Assembly: GCF_001458435.1 (NCBI RefSeq)
Contig: NZ_CYSF01000002.1
Span: 1 to 64,000, forward strand
Direction of reading: 5' to 3'
Source of the DNA: Thalassovita mediterranea
GTDB taxonomy: Bacteria > Pseudomonadota > Alphaproteobacteria > Rhodobacterales > Rhodobacteraceae
Length of the DNA: 64,000 nucleotides
In this document: in pieces, positions 22,962 through 32,983 of the stretch
Numbering within the stretch: position 1 is the first letter of the stretch
Layout of the letters: the number at the start of each line of letters is the position of its first letter
The notes under the pieces: generated by a model
The model's input: the letters and a program-made list of their open reading frames with translations, nothing else
Database searches by the model: none
Told to the model about the DNA's origin: nothing
Made by a program: the position numbers and the translations under genes

Positions 22962-23339
22962 ATGCAAAAGGTTTTTCCGATGGCTTTCGACCCAGCAACC
23001 CTCAAATACGACGACAAGGGGCTGATCCCCGCAATTGCGCAGGACGCCGACAGCCATGAAGTGCTGATGATGGCCTGGATGAACGCCGAAAGCGTGGCCC
23101 GCACGTTGGAAACGCGCAAGGTGACCTATTGGTCGCGTTCACGCCAAAGTTTCTGGGTGAAGGGCGAAAGTTCCGGCAACGTGCAAGAGCTGGTGGATTT
23201 CCGCTATGACTGCGACCGCGATTGCCTGCTGGTCATGGTGCGCCAGACGGGTCCGGCATGCCACACTAACCGCCGCAGCTGTTTCTACACTGCCGTGCGC
23301 GATGGCGAGGATGTGGAGCTGATGACGCCGATGGCGTGA
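22962..23339 (+). CDS. hisI: phosphoribosyl-AMP cyclohydrolase
   Basis: 125 residues, monofunctional (no HisE domain). The signature is WMNAESVARTLETRKVTYWSR, read in parts, then GESSGN and metal-binding YDCDRDCLL and ACHTNRRSCFY. It carries out the third step of histidine synthesis, opening the purine ring of phosphoribosyl-AMP. AGGAGG stands 11 bp before ATG 22962; ATG 22980 is an alternative start. It stands alone, away from other his genes, and converges on gluQ. Confidence 0.95.
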   Translation: MQKVFPMAFDPATLKYDDKGLIPAIAQDADSHEVLMMAWMNAESVARTLETRKVTYWSRSRQSFWVKGESSGNVQELVDFRYDCDRDCLLVMVRQTGPACHTNRRSCFYTAVRDGEDVELMTPMA

Positions 23340-23355
23340 TCAGCGGGTACGCCCG

Positions 23356-24210
23356 TCACAGCCCGACCATGCGGCGGATGTCGGCGGGGCTGGCGCCGTC
23401 GGTGCGGTATTTGGCGATGGCGCGGGCGTCGTCGCGTTTGGCGAGGCGTTTTCCCTTTGGGTCGCGGATCAGGCGGTGGTGGTGGTAGGCGGGTGTGGGC
23501 AGCGCTAGCAGCTGTTGCAGCAGAACATGGATTTGCGTGGCCTCTGCAATGTCTTGGCCGCGCACCACATGGGTGATGCCTTGGTGCGCGTCATCCAGTA
23601 CCACGGAGAGGTGGTAAGATCCCAAAAAATCACGACGCGACAGGATGATATCACCCACGGTTGATGTCATGTCTTGCGCCGAGACGGTCACGGTTTGCGG
23701 CGTTTCTCCGGTTTCTTCATATCGGATTGCGGCTGTGTCCAGCGCCGCCACCGCGCGGGTCATGTCGAGGCGCAGCGCGGCACCTTCGGGCATTTTTGCA
23801 GGGCGCGGTTTGTCGCGGCAGGTGCCGGGGTAGATCAATCCGTCGGGGCCAAAGGCAGGCTCCACCCCTTCTTGTGGGGCGCTGAGGGCGGATTGGATAT
23901 CGCGGCGGGTGCAGTCGCAGGCATATAGCAGGCCGCGTTCCCATAAACCCTCCAGCGCTGCGCGATAGGCGGGCAGGCGGTCTGATTGGCGCAGCGGTTC
24001 CGCGTCCCAGGTGAGGCCGAGCCAGCGCAGGTCATCGTAAATCTGATCCTCCCACGCGGGGCGTGCGCGGGTGCGATCAATATCCTCTATCCGCAAGAGA
24101 AACTCTCCGCCTGCCGCGCGGGCCATGTCGTGGGCCAAGAGGGCAGAGTAGGCGTGACCCAGATGCAATGGCCCTGTCGGGCTGGGGGCGAACCGGGTCA
24201 CGAAGGGCAT
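23356..24210 (-). CDS. gluQ: glutamyl-Q tRNA(Asp) synthetase
   Basis: 284 residues from ATG 24210, which shares one base with the trmFO stop (TAATG). The truncated GluRS-like catalytic domain has FAPSPTGPLHLGHAYSAL (HIGH-type), a zinc-type cysteine set around YACDC and YPGTCRDK, and KGKRLAKRDDA in place of KMSKS. There is no anticodon-binding domain. It attaches glutamate to queuosine in tRNA-Asp rather than to a tRNA end. Confidence 0.93.
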   Translation of the reverse strand: MPFVTRFAPSPTGPLHLGHAYSALLAHDMARAAGGEFLLRIEDIDRTRARPAWEDQIYDDLRWLGLTWDAEPLRQSDRLPAYRAALEGLWERGLLYACDCTRRDIQSALSAPQEGVEPAFGPDGLIYPGTCRDKPRPAKMPEGAALRLDMTRAVAALDTAAIRYEETGETPQTVTVSAQDMTSTVGDIILSRRDFLGSYHLSVVLDDAHQGITHVVRGQDIAEATQIHVLLQQLLALPTPAYHHHRLIRDPKGKRLAKRDDARAIAKYRTDGASPADIRRMVGL

Positions 24211-25577
24211 TAGTTTTCCTGTGTGGCCTGCGTATCGAGCCACTCTTGAAACACCTGTTTGGCGCGGTCTGTGTAGGCCTTGTAGCGGTCTTTGCGGCCG
24301 CGGCGGCCACCTTTCAGGCCCTCGACCGGACGGAACAGGCCAAAGTTCACGTTCATCGGCTGGAACGTCTTCGCCTCGGCCCCACCGGTGATGTGGTGGA
24401 TCAGCGCGCCCATTGCGCTGTCCTGTGGGGCGGTTTCTAGGTCTTGGCCGAGAATTTCGGCGGCTGCCAGACGACCGGCCAGCAGGCCCATCGCGGCGCT
24501 TTCCACATAGCCCTCAACCCCCGTTACCTGACCGGCAAACCGGATGCTGGCCCCGGTGCCAAGGCGCGATTTCAGGCGCATTTGATCGTCCAGCAAGGTG
24601 GGGGAATTCAGGAAGGTGTTGCGGTGGATGCCGCCGAGGCGGGCAAAACTTGCATCCTCCAGCGCGGGGATCATTTTGAACACCTCGGTCTGGGCGCCGT
24701 ATTTCATCTTGGTCTGGAACCCAACGATGTTGAACAGCGTACCCAGTGCGTTGTCGCGGCGCAGCTGTACCACGGCGTAGGGTTTGTTTTCCGGATCATG
24801 CGGGTTGGTCAGGCCGACCGGTTTCATCGGGCCAAAACGCAGCGTGTCGTGGCCGCGTTCTGCCATCACCTCGATCGGCAGGCAGCCGTCGAAATAGGTG
24901 GCGGTTTCGCCATCGTGAAATTCGGTCTTCTCCGCCGCCATCAGGGCCGCGATGAAGGCGTCGTACTGATCCTTGGTCATCGGGCAGTTGAGGTAGGCCT
25001 TTTGCTCTTCCTCCGTCTCGCCCTTGTCATAGCGCGACTGCATCCATGCCACGTCCATGTTGATCGACTCTGCATAGACAATCGGCGCGATGGCATCAAA
25101 AAACGCCAACCGTTCCGCGCCGGTTTCTGCCTGAATGGCTGCGCCCAGTTTGGCGGATGTCAGCGGGCCGGTTGCGATGATCCAATGCCCTTCGGTCGGC
25201 AGTTCCGTCACCTCACCATATTCGACGCTGATATTGGGGTGATCCAGCAGCGCCTGCGTCACGCTTTCGGCAAAGGGATCGCGGTCCACGGCCAATGCGC
25301 CACCCGCAGGCAGGCGGTGTTTGGCGGCCATCTGCATGATCAGCCCGTTGGCCGCGCGCATTTCCCAATGCAACAGGCCAACCGCGTTTTGTTCATGGTC
25401 GTCCGAGCGGAAGGAGTTTGAACACACCATTTCCCCAAACGATCCCGTCTGATGCGCAAAGGTTTCCACCTCTGGCCGCATCTCATGCAGGACCACTTCG
25501 ACACCCATGTTTGCAGCCTGCCAGGCCGCTTCCGATCCGGCGAGGCCGCCGCCGACGATATGCAGTTTTTTATCCAT
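24210..25577 (-). CDS. trmFO: methylenetetrahydrofolate-tRNA-(uracil-5-)-methyltransferase TrmFO
   Basis: 455 residues from ATG 25577. FAD-binding [14 protein letters not shown] is at the N-terminus. [25 protein letters not shown] (in parts) and the C-terminal [19 protein letters not shown] are hallmarks of TrmFO. It makes the ribothymidine at U54 of tRNAs using folate. It is coupled to gluQ, so both genes of the unit act on tRNA. Confidence 0.95.
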   Translation of the reverse strand: MDKKLHIVGGGLAGSEAAWQAANMGVEVVLHEMRPEVETFAHQTGSFGEMVCSNSFRSDDHEQNAVGLLHWEMRAANGLIMQMAAKHRLPAGGALAVDRDPFAESVTQALLDHPNISVEYGEVTELPTEGHWIIATGPLTSAKLGAAIQAETGAERLAFFDAIAPIVYAESINMDVAWMQSRYDKGETEEEQKAYLNCPMTKDQYDAFIAALMAAEKTEFHDGETATYFDGCLPIEVMAERGHDTLRFGPMKPVGLTNPHDPENKPYAVVQLRRDNALGTLFNIVGFQTKMKYGAQTEVFKMIPALEDASFARLGGIHRNTFLNSPTLLDDQMRLKSRLGTGASIRFAGQVTGVEGYVESAAMGLLAGRLAAAEILGQDLETAPQDSAMGALIHHITGGAEAKTFQPMNVNFGLFRPVEGLKGGRRGRKDRYKAYTDRAKQVFQEWLDTQATQEN

Positions 25578-25626
25578 GGCCGCGATGTAGGGCAGATTGA
25601 TCGTTTTGGAAAGGGCTGAGGCGCGT

Positions 25627-26952
25627 TTAGGGCTGATCCATCGGCAGGCCCGACGGCACGCTATCCGGCACACCCAGGCGCCCCTTCAGTGATGCTTCAT
25701 CCGTCAGTGCGCTTAGGAAGGCGAGGATCGCGCGCATCTCGGCCTCTTCTAGATCAATGCCGGACAATTCATTTGCGGCGGCGATGTCCAGCAGTTCGAC
25801 CTCATCATCAAGGGCGGCAAAGTCGTTCAGGGGCAGGGGATGCAGAATGGCCTGTGTGCGGTCATAGGTCAGTAGGCTATCCACCGGCCCCATGTGGTGC
25901 AGCAGCATCTCCTGTAGGTCGGGGAAGGCGCCGGCGTGGCCGTAGGGTGCGGTTTGGGTGATGTTGCGCAGGGATGGCGTGCGGAAGCGGTAGAAATCGA
26001 CCAGTTCGCCCGTGACCATGTGACGGCCGGTGTCGCTATAAGGCACCTCGCCCCCTTTGCCGGGGCCGATCTGGGGCGTGGCGATGGCGTGGAAATCCTG
26101 ATCGGTTTGCAGCAATCCCGCGTGACAGCCAGAACATCCCGCTTCGCCGTAAAACAGCGCCATGCCGTGCTGGGCCTCGGCGCTCATCGCCATATCATCG
26201 CCTGCCAGATAGCGGTCAAAGGGGCTGTTCACCGCGCGGAACTCATAGGCGATGAAGGCGGCGATGGCGTTGGCAATGTCGGGCATTGTGACAGCGCGGT
26301 CGCCCTGTAGGGCGCCGAAACGCTGGCGGTATTCAGGGATTGCCTCAACCCGCGCGGCGAGCAATGCCCATGCAGTAAATGGGTCATTTTTATGCACCGC
26401 GTCGGCAACAGGGTTTTCGTCCGGCTGCCCTGCCATCTCTTCCGGTGATAAAACGGGCAGCATGGCCTGTGCGGCCAGAACGCTATCAACGGCACCCGGT
26501 AGCGGGCGATCCGGTGGCATTTGGAACCCGAAGGGAGCGGTCGGATCAGTGGCCACGCGGCCATCATGAAACATTACGGTGATGTCGGTGGCGCCAAGGT
26601 TCCAGAGGGCAGGGGCGTTGCGCGGGATGCGGGCCGGAACCGTTTCGCCCGCGCGCAGTTGGCGGTCGGGGCCAAGGCCAATGCCGCCGTCCCCGATTGA
26701 CAATGACATTCCATCAGAGGTGCCAAGGCTAGGATGGTGACAGGTGGCGCAGGCAACCGTTTGATTGCCGGACAGCACCGGATCGTAGAACAGTTTTTGT
26801 CCTAGCAGTACTTGGGTCAGATTTGGTTCGGGAAAGGTTGCGTGGGTCGCCGCGGCCGGTAGATCCAAAAGATCCCTTTCGACAGCGTCACCGGCCAATG
26901 AGAGTGTGGCCGTGAGAGATGTGACGCCAAAAGCGGCGACCCAGGCTCGCAT
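25627..26952 (-). CDS. diheme cytochrome c peroxidase / MauG family protein
   Basis: 441 residues from ATG 26952 with a signal peptide ([20 protein letters not shown]). There are two haem c sites: CATCH at 68-72 and CSGCH at about 273-277. The layout matches periplasmic CCP/MauG proteins, with [14 protein letters not shown] near the N-terminus and [18 protein letters not shown] near the second haem. Typical CCPs are about 330-350 residues; this one has extra sequence between the haems and a longer tail. Peroxide reduction in the periplasm is likely, but a MauG-like oxidation role cannot be excluded. A frame extension to 27036 is unlikely because it would precede the signal peptide. Confidence 0.85.
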   Translation of the reverse strand: MRAWVAAFGVTSLTATLSLAGDAVERDLLDLPAAATHATFPEPNLTQVLLGQKLFYDPVLSGNQTVACATCHHPSLGTSDGMSLSIGDGGIGLGPDRQLRAGETVPARIPRNAPALWNLGATDITVMFHDGRVATDPTAPFGFQMPPDRPLPGAVDSVLAAQAMLPVLSPEEMAGQPDENPVADAVHKNDPFTAWALLAARVEAIPEYRQRFGALQGDRAVTMPDIANAIAAFIAYEFRAVNSPFDRYLAGDDMAMSAEAQHGMALFYGEAGCSGCHAGLLQTDQDFHAIATPQIGPGKGGEVPYSDTGRHMVTGELVDFYRFRTPSLRNITQTAPYGHAGAFPDLQEMLLHHMGPVDSLLTYDRTQAILHPLPLNDFAALDDEVELLDIAAANELSGIDLEEAEMRAILAFLSALTDEASLKGRLGVPDSVPSGLPMDQP

Positions 26953-27095
26953 GATCAAGGGGCCATGTTTTGGCCCACATTTAGGCAATAGCAGGCGGAA
27001 TTGAGGCAGGAAAGTGGTCACTTGGAAAAAATCCACATAGAATTTGGAAACAATTGCCTCAACTTGCGCACGTTTTGTGGCCTCCGGCGGTTAAC

Positions 27096-27881
27096 TTACT
27101 GATCCCACTCGGGTTTGCGTTTTTCAAGGAAGGCTTCGATGCCTGCCTCTGTCTGGCGGTGCAGCATGTTTTCCACCATCACATCCCCCGTGTAATCGTA
27201 GGCGTCACTCAGGCCCATTTCCAACTGTTTGTAAAACGCTTCTTTGCCGATCTTGACCGCTACGCCCAGTTTTTCGGCGACCATATTGGCCAGCGCCTCG
27301 GTTTCGGTCTGTAGATTCTCAGGCGCCACCACACGGTTCACTAGCCCCAGTGCCTCGGCCCTTTCGGCGCTGATGAATTGGCCGGTGGTCAGCATTTCAA
27401 ACGCCTGTTTGCGCGGGATATTGCGGCTCAGTGCGACCATCGGGGTCGAACAGAACAGTCCGATGTTCACCCCGTTCACGCCAAACCGTGTGCCGGTGGC
27501 GGCAACGGCCATGTCACAGCTGGCAACCAGTTGACAGCCTGCTGCGGTGGCGATGCCATGCACCTCGGCAATGACCGGTTGGGGCAGGCGCTGCACGGTC
27601 TGCATCATGGTGGCGCAGCGATCAAATAGATCCTTGAAATAGGCGCGGCCCCCGTCTTCGCCTGCACGGGCGGCGGTCATCTGTTTCAGGTCGTGTCCGG
27701 CGCAAAATGCCTTGCCCGCGCCAGATAGGATAATGGCGCGAATGCTGCTGTCGTTGGCCAGTTCTTCAAACGTTGATTGCAGGGCGGCCAGCATCTCATC
27801 ACTTAGCGGATTTAACTTCTCCGGCTGGTTTAATGTCAGCCGCGCCACCGCGCCTGTGTCGCTACGTTCTAAAATCGCCAT
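27096..27881 (-). CDS. enoyl-CoA hydratase/isomerase family protein, ECHDC3-like
   Basis: 261 residues from ATG 27881, preceded by GGAGGAGGG. It has a crotonase fold with oxyanion-hole segments LSGAGKAFCAGHDLKQM and GIATAAGCQLVASCD. FGVNGVNIGLFCSTPMVALSR resembles the ECHDC3 branch, where the second catalytic glutamate is usually absent; no acidic residue was seen at the usual place here. It is therefore perhaps not a true hydratase. Divergent from the thioesterase, 68 bp away. Confidence 0.85.
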   Translation of the reverse strand: MAILERSDTGAVARLTLNQPEKLNPLSDEMLAALQSTFEELANDSSIRAIILSGAGKAFCAGHDLKQMTAARAGEDGGRAYFKDLFDRCATMMQTVQRLPQPVIAEVHGIATAAGCQLVASCDMAVAATGTRFGVNGVNIGLFCSTPMVALSRNIPRKQAFEMLTTGQFISAERAEALGLVNRVVAPENLQTETEALANMVAEKLGVAVKIGKEAFYKQLEMGLSDAYDYTGDVMVENMLHRQTEAGIEAFLEKRKPEWDQ

Positions 27882-27949
27882 CTTGCCCTCCTCCTCAGGT
27901 TGCCTCAATCCTAGACTGTATAAGAAGGGGAGGCCAGAGGAGGAGTGCA

Positions 27950-28369
27950 ATGCCCTTGCAAATGACGCCGGAGGAGCTGCAGACGTTCATCGCGCAGGTG
28001 TTCCCGCAGATCAAAGATGATTTTGTCATCGAAGAATTGGAAGAAATGCGCATCAAGGTGCGGCTCAAGGTGCGTGATGACCACCTGCGCCCGGGCGGCA
28101 CGGTGTCCGGCCCGTCGATGTTCGGGTTGGCGGATGTGTCGGTCTATTTCGCCATCATGGCGATGGTTGGCCCCAAGGCGCTGGCGGTGACCACGTCGTC
28201 GTCATTGGATTTCATGCGCAAACCGGTGGCCAATGCGGATCTGATCGCAGAATGCCGCCTGTTGAAACTGGGCAAGGTTCTGGCGGTGGGGGATGTGCTG
28301 ATGTTCTCGGACGGGGATGATCAGCCAGTGGCGCGCGCCAGTATGACCTATTCGATCCCGCAGCGTTGA
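27950..28369 (+). CDS. PaaI-family hotdog thioesterase
   Basis: 139 residues from ATG 27950 (AGGAGG upstream). The central HLRPGGTVSGPSMFGLADV is the hotdog helix region with its conserved Gly, and LDFMRKPVANADLIAEC follows. It likely hydrolyses an acyl- or aryl-CoA. The divergent crotonase-family gene suggests acyl-CoA metabolism in common, though the substrate is unknown. Confidence 0.85.
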   Translation: MPLQMTPEELQTFIAQVFPQIKDDFVIEELEEMRIKVRLKVRDDHLRPGGTVSGPSMFGLADVSVYFAIMAMVGPKALAVTTSSSLDFMRKPVANADLIAECRLLKLGKVLAVGDVLMFSDGDDQPVARASMTYSIPQR

Positions 28370-28410
28370 TGTTGTTTTGCGTGGTGCCAAAATGAAAAAG
28401 GGGCCAATGA

Positions 28411-28440
28411 AAAAGGGGCCGGAGAGTGATCTCCGGCCCT
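28411..28440. terminator. terminator hairpin between thioesterase and MocR genes
   Basis: GGGCCGGAGA (28416-28425) pairs perfectly with TCTCCGGCCC (28430-28439) around GTGA. The A-run lies on its left, so its T-run side points to the minus strand. The element AAAAAGGGGCC occurs twice in a row just before it (28396-28406 and 28410-28420). Confidence 0.7.
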
Positions 28441-28675
28441 AGTGTTATTCCGGCGTGGACGGGGAATGTCATTCACACCAGAACGGCGACGGGCCTCCGT
28501 ATAAGCCGCGTCACATTAAATGCCGGGGATCCGCAAGCGCGTGATCGGGCGACGCTGCTGCGCGCAACGCCAGCGGGCCGGCAAGACGGGAAATTGTATC
28601 GGGAATATCGCGGTCTAGGCGGGGTGGGCTGGTGTTTTTGCGGCCAGATTTCCACAGAACTTCGCTAATCCGTCG
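28441..28675. other. gene-free upstream region of the MocR gene
   Basis: About 235 bp between the terminator and the MocR promoter. No open frame with a ribosome-binding site was seen on either strand. Confidence 0.35.
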
Positions 28676-28740
28676 ATTGTATTGACACAATTTCGCAATA
28701 TCGCTACAAGTATCTTGATACAAAATCGCGATACAATCCG
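28676..28740 (+). promoter_or_regulatory. MocR promoter with operator-like repeats
   Basis: TTGACA (28682-28687) and TACAAG (28705-28710) are 17 bp apart. Around and after them are GATACAA at 28717-28723 and 28730-28736 (direct repeat, 13 bp apart), the palindrome GTATC-TT-GATAC (28710-28721) and ATTGT-N6-ACAAT (28676-28691). MocR regulators usually bind direct repeats, so autoregulation is likely. Confidence 0.5.
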
Positions 28741-28757
28741 TCTAGGAAAACATTGTT

Positions 28758-30134
28758 ATGGGTACAAATTGGCTGCCGGACCTCTCGAATGCGGGCCGAT
28801 CCAAGTATAAGGCGCTGGCCAATGCGATCCGGGACGGGGTGGCCGTTGGAGAGTTGCGCAGCGGTGAAAAGCTGTTGCCGGTGCGTGAACTGGCCTATCA
28901 GTTGTCGGTCACACCCGGCACAGTGGCGCGGGCCTATTCGCTGTTGACCGAAGAAGGTGTGCTGAGCGCCGGCGTCGGGCGCGGCACCTTTGTCGCCGAA
29001 ACAACGACCCGCAGTGATCCGTCCCATGACTGGCCCCTGACACTTAGTTTGCGCAGCCCGCTGCTGCCTGACATGGGGCAAAGCGAATTGATCCGCGACG
29101 CGATGCGCAAAACTGCGGATACCATTGGCGCACGCGACCTTCTTAGCTATCCGACCCGCGCGATGGACCTGCCGCTGCGCCGCGCGCTGCGCCGCTGGAT
29201 GTCGGATCTGCCTGTTGGGGCCTTCACGGCAGAAGAGCTGGTCCTGGCCCATGGTGCGCAAAATGCGCTGTTGATGGTGATGCAGACAATTCTGCAGGGG
29301 CCTGATCCGGTGATCGCGGTGGAGGATCTGACCTACACGGGCTTCCGCCGCGCTGCCGCCCTATGTCGCGCACGTGTGGTTGCCGTGCGCACAGATGAAG
29401 AGGGGCCGGTTGTCGCCGATCTGGAACGATTGGTGCGCGAAGAAGGGGTGCAACTGTTCTGCACCTCGTCCGAGGTCAGCAATCCCACTGTACGTTTCAC
29501 GTCAGCCCGCCGCCGTCGCGAGGTGGCGCAAATGGCGCGGCGGTTGGGGCTGCATATTCTGGATGATGACTGTTATTCCATCGGCAATCATCGGGATGAA
29601 AGCTATTATTCCTTGATGCCTGAGCGGGGCTGGTATGTGTCCTCGCTGTCCAAGGCGCTGACGCCTGCGTTGCGCGTAGGATATGTGGTGCCGCCCAAGG
29701 ATTATGTCGCTGATCTGGAACGTACTGCGCATTTCAATTCCTTCGGGCTGTCGCCTGCGCTGAGCGATCTGGCGCTGCACTTTATGGAGGACCCGCGCAT
29801 GTTGACCGTTGCGGCCAAGGTGCGGGCGCGGGTCAACGAACTGGTGCGCACAGCAGTCAATCATTTAGGCGCCTATGACCTCAGCTGGAATGAGGATGTG
29901 CCGCTGTTGTGGTTGCGCTTGCCTGAAGGCTGGCGCACAGCCAGCTTCCTACACGCTGCCGAAAGCAGTGGCGTTTTGCTGCGCAGCGCCGAGGATTTTG
30001 CCCTGCGTGACAGCCGCGCCCCTCATGCGGTGCGCATTGCGGTCAACGGAATGGTCGATCAGGAACGGTTCGAGGCAGGGATTCTGCGTCTGGCAGAGTT
30101 GTTGGACAATCCGCAGGAAGAAATCGGTGTCTGA
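28758..30134 (+). CDS. MocR-type GntR/aminotransferase transcription regulator
   Basis: 458 residues. The N-terminal winged helix (LRSGEKLLPVRELAYQLSV, TPGTVARAYSLL) is followed by a class I aminotransferase-like domain with the PLP lysine in SSLSKALTPALRVGY. Family members (GabR, TauR, PdxR) use PLP adducts of an amino compound as effector. The ligand here is unknown. No divergent metabolic gene lies next to it; the gene upstream is the co-oriented thioesterase, and downstream is the rplM operon. A regulator of its own gene and of a distant locus is the simplest reading. Confidence 0.9.
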   Translation: MGTNWLPDLSNAGRSKYKALANAIRDGVAVGELRSGEKLLPVRELAYQLSVTPGTVARAYSLLTEEGVLSAGVGRGTFVAETTTRSDPSHDWPLTLSLRSPLLPDMGQSELIRDAMRKTADTIGARDLLSYPTRAMDLPLRRALRRWMSDLPVGAFTAEELVLAHGAQNALLMVMQTILQGPDPVIAVEDLTYTGFRRAAALCRARVVAVRTDEEGPVVADLERLVREEGVQLFCTSSEVSNPTVRFTSARRRREVAQMARRLGLHILDDDCYSIGNHRDESYYSLMPERGWYVSSLSKALTPALRVGYVVPPKDYVADLERTAHFNSFGLSPALSDLALHFMEDPRMLTVAAKVRARVNELVRTAVNHLGAYDLSWNEDVPLLWLRLPEGWRTASFLHAAESSGVLLRSAEDFALRDSRAPHAVRIAVNGMVDQERFEAGILRLAELLDNPQEEIGV

Positions 30135-30213
30135 ATAGGGTTTGTGCGTGGGGTATTTTAATACCTAATTTGTAAAGCATTGATTTTAATAGATTAAAAC
30201 TGCATTGATGTAG

Positions 30214-30241
30214 TTGACCGTAAATTCAGGCGCTGTATAAC
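30214..30241 (+). promoter_or_regulatory. rplM-rpsI promoter
   Basis: TTGACC (30214-30219) and TATAAC (30236-30241) are spaced 16 bp apart, 66 bp before rplM. It is the best match to a sigma-70 promoter in this stretch. Confidence 0.6.
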
Positions 30242-30306
30242 CCCGCAATCGAATTCGGAAATCGGGCTTTGCCCTGTTTCCTTCACTGAACAAGGGTACT
30301 CCCGCG

Positions 30307-30768
30307 ATGAAAACCTTCTCTGCTACTCCGGCAGACATCGACAAGAAATGGATCATCATCGACGCCGAAGGCGTGGTGCTGGGCCGTCTCGCTTCGATCG
30401 TCGCCATGCGTCTGCGTGGCAAGCACAAGCCGTCCTTCACTCCTCACATGGATATGGGCGACAACGTGATTGTCATCAACGCTGACAAAATCCAGCTGTC
30501 CGGCAACAAGCGTGCCGACAAGAAATACTACTGGCACACTGGCCACCCGGGCGGCATCAAGCACCGCACCGCCGGTCAGATCCTGGAAGGCGCCTATCCT
30601 GAGCGCGTCGTAACCGCAGCCGTCAAGCGCATGCTGCCGGGCAACCGCCTGTCGCGCAAGCAGATGACCAACCTGCGCGTTTACGCTGGTGCTGAGCACC
30701 CGCACGAAGCCCAGAGCCCTGAAGTTGTGGACGTGAAGTCCATGAACTCCAAGAACACCCGGAGCTAA
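30307..30768 (+). CDS. rplM: 50S ribosomal protein L13
   Basis: 153 residues. [40 protein letters not shown] and [20 protein letters not shown] identify L13, an early-assembly large-subunit protein. It is the first gene of the rplM-rpsI operon, 4 bp before rpsI. Confidence 0.98.
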   Translation: MKTFSATPADIDKKWIIIDAEGVVLGRLASIVAMRLRGKHKPSFTPHMDMGDNVIVINADKIQLSGNKRADKKYYWHTGHPGGIKHRTAGQILEGAYPERVVTAAVKRMLPGNRLSRKQMTNLRVYAGAEHPHEAQSPEVVDVKSMNSKNTRS

Positions 30769-30772
30769 TTAG

Positions 30773-31261
30773 ATGACCGATCAAATCAATTCGCTCGAAG
30801 AGCTGGGTGCAGTTGCAGGCGACGCCGCAGCCGTGGCCGAAGTAGAAGTAAACCGTGAGCCGGTTCGTGACGAACTGGGCCGCGCCTACGCAACTGGTAA
30901 GCGTAAAGACGCTGTTGCCCGTGTATGGATCAAGCCGGGTTCCGGTAAAGTATCCGTAAACGGCCGCGACATGAGCGTGTACTTCGCCCGTCCGGTTCTG
31001 CAGCTGATCCTGCGTCAGCCGTTCGAAGTTGCCGGCGTTGAAGGTGAGTTTGACGTTGTTGCCACCGTTAAAGGCGGCGGTCTGACCGGCCAAGCTGGCG
31101 CGGTTAAGCACGGCATCTCCAAAGCTCTGCAGCTGTACGAACCGTCGCTGCGCGGCGCCCTGAAAGCGGCCGGCTTCCTGACCCGTGACTCGCGCGTTGT
31201 TGAGCGTAAGAAATACGGTAAGCGTAAAGCACGTCGTTCCTTCCAGTTCTCGAAGCGTTAA
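30773..31261 (+). CDS. rpsI: 30S ribosomal protein S9
   Basis: 162 residues. An acidic N-terminal extension of about 35 residues ([20 protein letters not shown]) precedes the conserved S9 core: [38 protein letters not shown] and the basic tail [11 protein letters not shown], which reaches the P-site tRNA. The extension is common in alphaproteobacterial S9. Confidence 0.98.
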   Translation: MTDQINSLEELGAVAGDAAAVAEVEVNREPVRDELGRAYATGKRKDAVARVWIKPGSGKVSVNGRDMSVYFARPVLQLILRQPFEVAGVEGEFDVVATVKGGGLTGQAGAVKHGISKALQLYEPSLRGALKAAGFLTRDSRVVERKKYGKRKARRSFQFSKR

Positions 31262-31284
31262 TTCGTTTCACTGGAATATGGTTC

Positions 31285-31316
31285 AAAGGGTCGCCTTCGG
31301 GCGGCCCTTTTTTGTT
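31285..31316 (+). terminator. rplM-rpsI terminator
   Basis: AAAGGGTCGCC (31285-31295), a TTCG loop and GGCGGCCCTTT (31300-31310), then TTTG. A typical strong intrinsic terminator. Confidence 0.9.
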
Positions 31317-31444
31317 GGATGGAAGGTGGAGCGGGATGTGTCTTCGGCGCCCGATCTTAGCGCGGGCATGAATTCAGTCCCCGCCGTTGTTGTTCGCAGG
31401 TGATAGATGTGTGCAATTATGTCGAGCCGCGTTGGGCGATTGGC

Positions 31445-32062
31445 CTAGTGATCAGGATCAATCAGTCCAAGGCCGCGCAGGTAAATCCCGATTCCGCTTT
31501 CCAGTAGCGCATCGGCCTCAAACGGGGACTGGGTGCCGGGGGAGTTTCGGGCAAACAGTTCCACCACCCCGTGGCTCATCGCCCAGATATGGGCAGAAAA
31601 CATCGCTGCGGGTGGGCGTTTGTCGGCGGGGATGTGTTGTGACAGATCGGTGGCAGCCTTTTCCAGCACCCCTTGGGCGCGGCTGGCGACCGCTGCCAAT
31701 TCGGGGGTGCGGTTGACGGACATCCCGCTTTCAAACATCGCGATATAGTGGCCGGGGTGTTTGCGGGCAAAGGCCATATAGGCACGGCCCGTCGCCTCAA
31801 ACGCGGCGAGGGCTGAGGGCTGGCCGCTGTCATAGGCAAATTGCATCACATCGGCAAAGATCTCATAGCCCTGACGCGCGGCCTCGGCGATCAGGTCCTC
31901 GCGACCGGCAAAATGGCGATAGACCGCCGCGGGGGTGACACCCGCGGTTTTCGCGGCCTCTGACAGGGTGAAGCCGGTGGGGCCTTTCTGTTCGATCAGC
32001 TGCAGGGCAGCATCGACCAGCGCCTGACGTAGATTGCCGTGATGATAGCCGCGTTTAGACAT
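31445..32062 (-). CDS. TetR/AcrR-family regulator
   Basis: 205 residues. The helix-turn-helix (FTLSEAAKTAGVTPAAVYRHF, in parts) is at about 32-53. The ligand domain with HPGHYIAMFESGMS fits the TetR C-terminal group often annotated as WHG. The gene is 6 bp from the ppk2 stop on the same strand, so it may be co-transcribed with ppk2. Ligand and targets unknown. Confidence 0.9.
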   Translation of the reverse strand: MSKRGYHHGNLRQALVDAALQLIEQKGPTGFTLSEAAKTAGVTPAAVYRHFAGREDLIAEAARQGYEIFADVMQFAYDSGQPSALAAFEATGRAYMAFARKHPGHYIAMFESGMSVNRTPELAAVASRAQGVLEKAATDLSQHIPADKRPPAAMFSAHIWAMSHGVVELFARNSPGTQSPFEADALLESGIGIYLRGLGLIDPDH

Positions 32063-32068
32063 GGATGA

Positions 32069-32938
32069 TCAGACGTCCCAGATCTCTGGGCCTCCACAGA
32101 TGGATGGGTCGGGTGCGCCGACAGCGGCCGCATCCTTGTGCGTGTAGTCGATGGCGGACAACACATGGCGGATCGCGGCAAGGCGCGCGCGTTTTTTGTC
32201 ATCTGTGCGCAGGATTGTCCACGGGGCCTGTGCGCTGTGACTGCGCGTCAGGGTTTCTTTGATCGCGGCGCTGTAGTCGTCCCAACGCTTCAGCCCCTCA
32301 ACATCAATCCAGCTGAGCTTCCACTGTTTCAACGGATCGCTTTCACGGGCCAGAAAGCGGCGCAGCTGCTCACCACGACCGACGTTGAGCCAGAATTTGA
32401 ACAGCAGGATACCGTCGTCCACCAGCATTTGTTCAAATGGCGTCACCTGATGGAAAAAGCGTTCCCGTTCAGCCACTTCGCAGAAGTTGAAAACATGTTC
32501 CACCACACCACGGTTATACCAGCTGCGATCAAAGAAGGCGATTTCACCCGCACTTGGCAGGTGGTCAATGTAGCGTTGGAAATACCACTGGCTTTGTTCG
32601 GCGTCGCTGGGTTTTGACAGGGCAACAACATTGGCGCCGCGCGGGTTCAGGTTTTCGCGGAACCGTTTGATGGTGCCCCCCTTGCCTGCGGCATCGCGGC
32701 CTTCGAACACAATTGCAATGCGCGCACCGCTGTCACGCGCCCAGGATTGCAATTTCACAAGTTCGATCTGCAGCGCGTCCATGTCGCGAGCATAGTCCTT
32801 GCGCCGCATTTCGCGGGCGTAGGGATAGCTGGGCGATAGAATGTCGTCCTTGTTCGCCTGCGCGATGGCAGTGCGCAGATCGTCTGGTGCGCTGTCGCGG
32901 TAAAAGGCGCTGATGGCACCGTCAAAGGGTAGATCCAT
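32069..32938 (-). CDS. ppk2: polyphosphate kinase 2
   Basis: 289 residues from ATG 32938 (AGGAGG 9 bp upstream). Walker A is [16 protein letters not shown], Walker B is [15 protein letters not shown], and a lid [10 protein letters not shown] is present, as in class I PPK2 enzymes. These phosphorylate nucleoside diphosphates with polyphosphate, or the reverse; Roseobacter enzymes of this type have been described. Nucleotide preference cannot be read from the sequence. Confidence 0.93.
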   Translation of the reverse strand: MDLPFDGAISAFYRDSAPDDLRTAIAQANKDDILSPSYPYAREMRRKDYARDMDALQIELVKLQSWARDSGARIAIVFEGRDAAGKGGTIKRFRENLNPRGANVVALSKPSDAEQSQWYFQRYIDHLPSAGEIAFFDRSWYNRGVVEHVFNFCEVAERERFFHQVTPFEQMLVDDGILLFKFWLNVGRGEQLRRFLARESDPLKQWKLSWIDVEGLKRWDDYSAAIKETLTRSHSAQAPWTILRTDDKKRARLAAIRHVLSAIDYTHKDAAAVGAPDPSICGGPEIWDV

Positions 32939-32983
32939 GTGGGCCTCCTGCAATTGATAACCCACGGGTACTATGGGTGGAAT

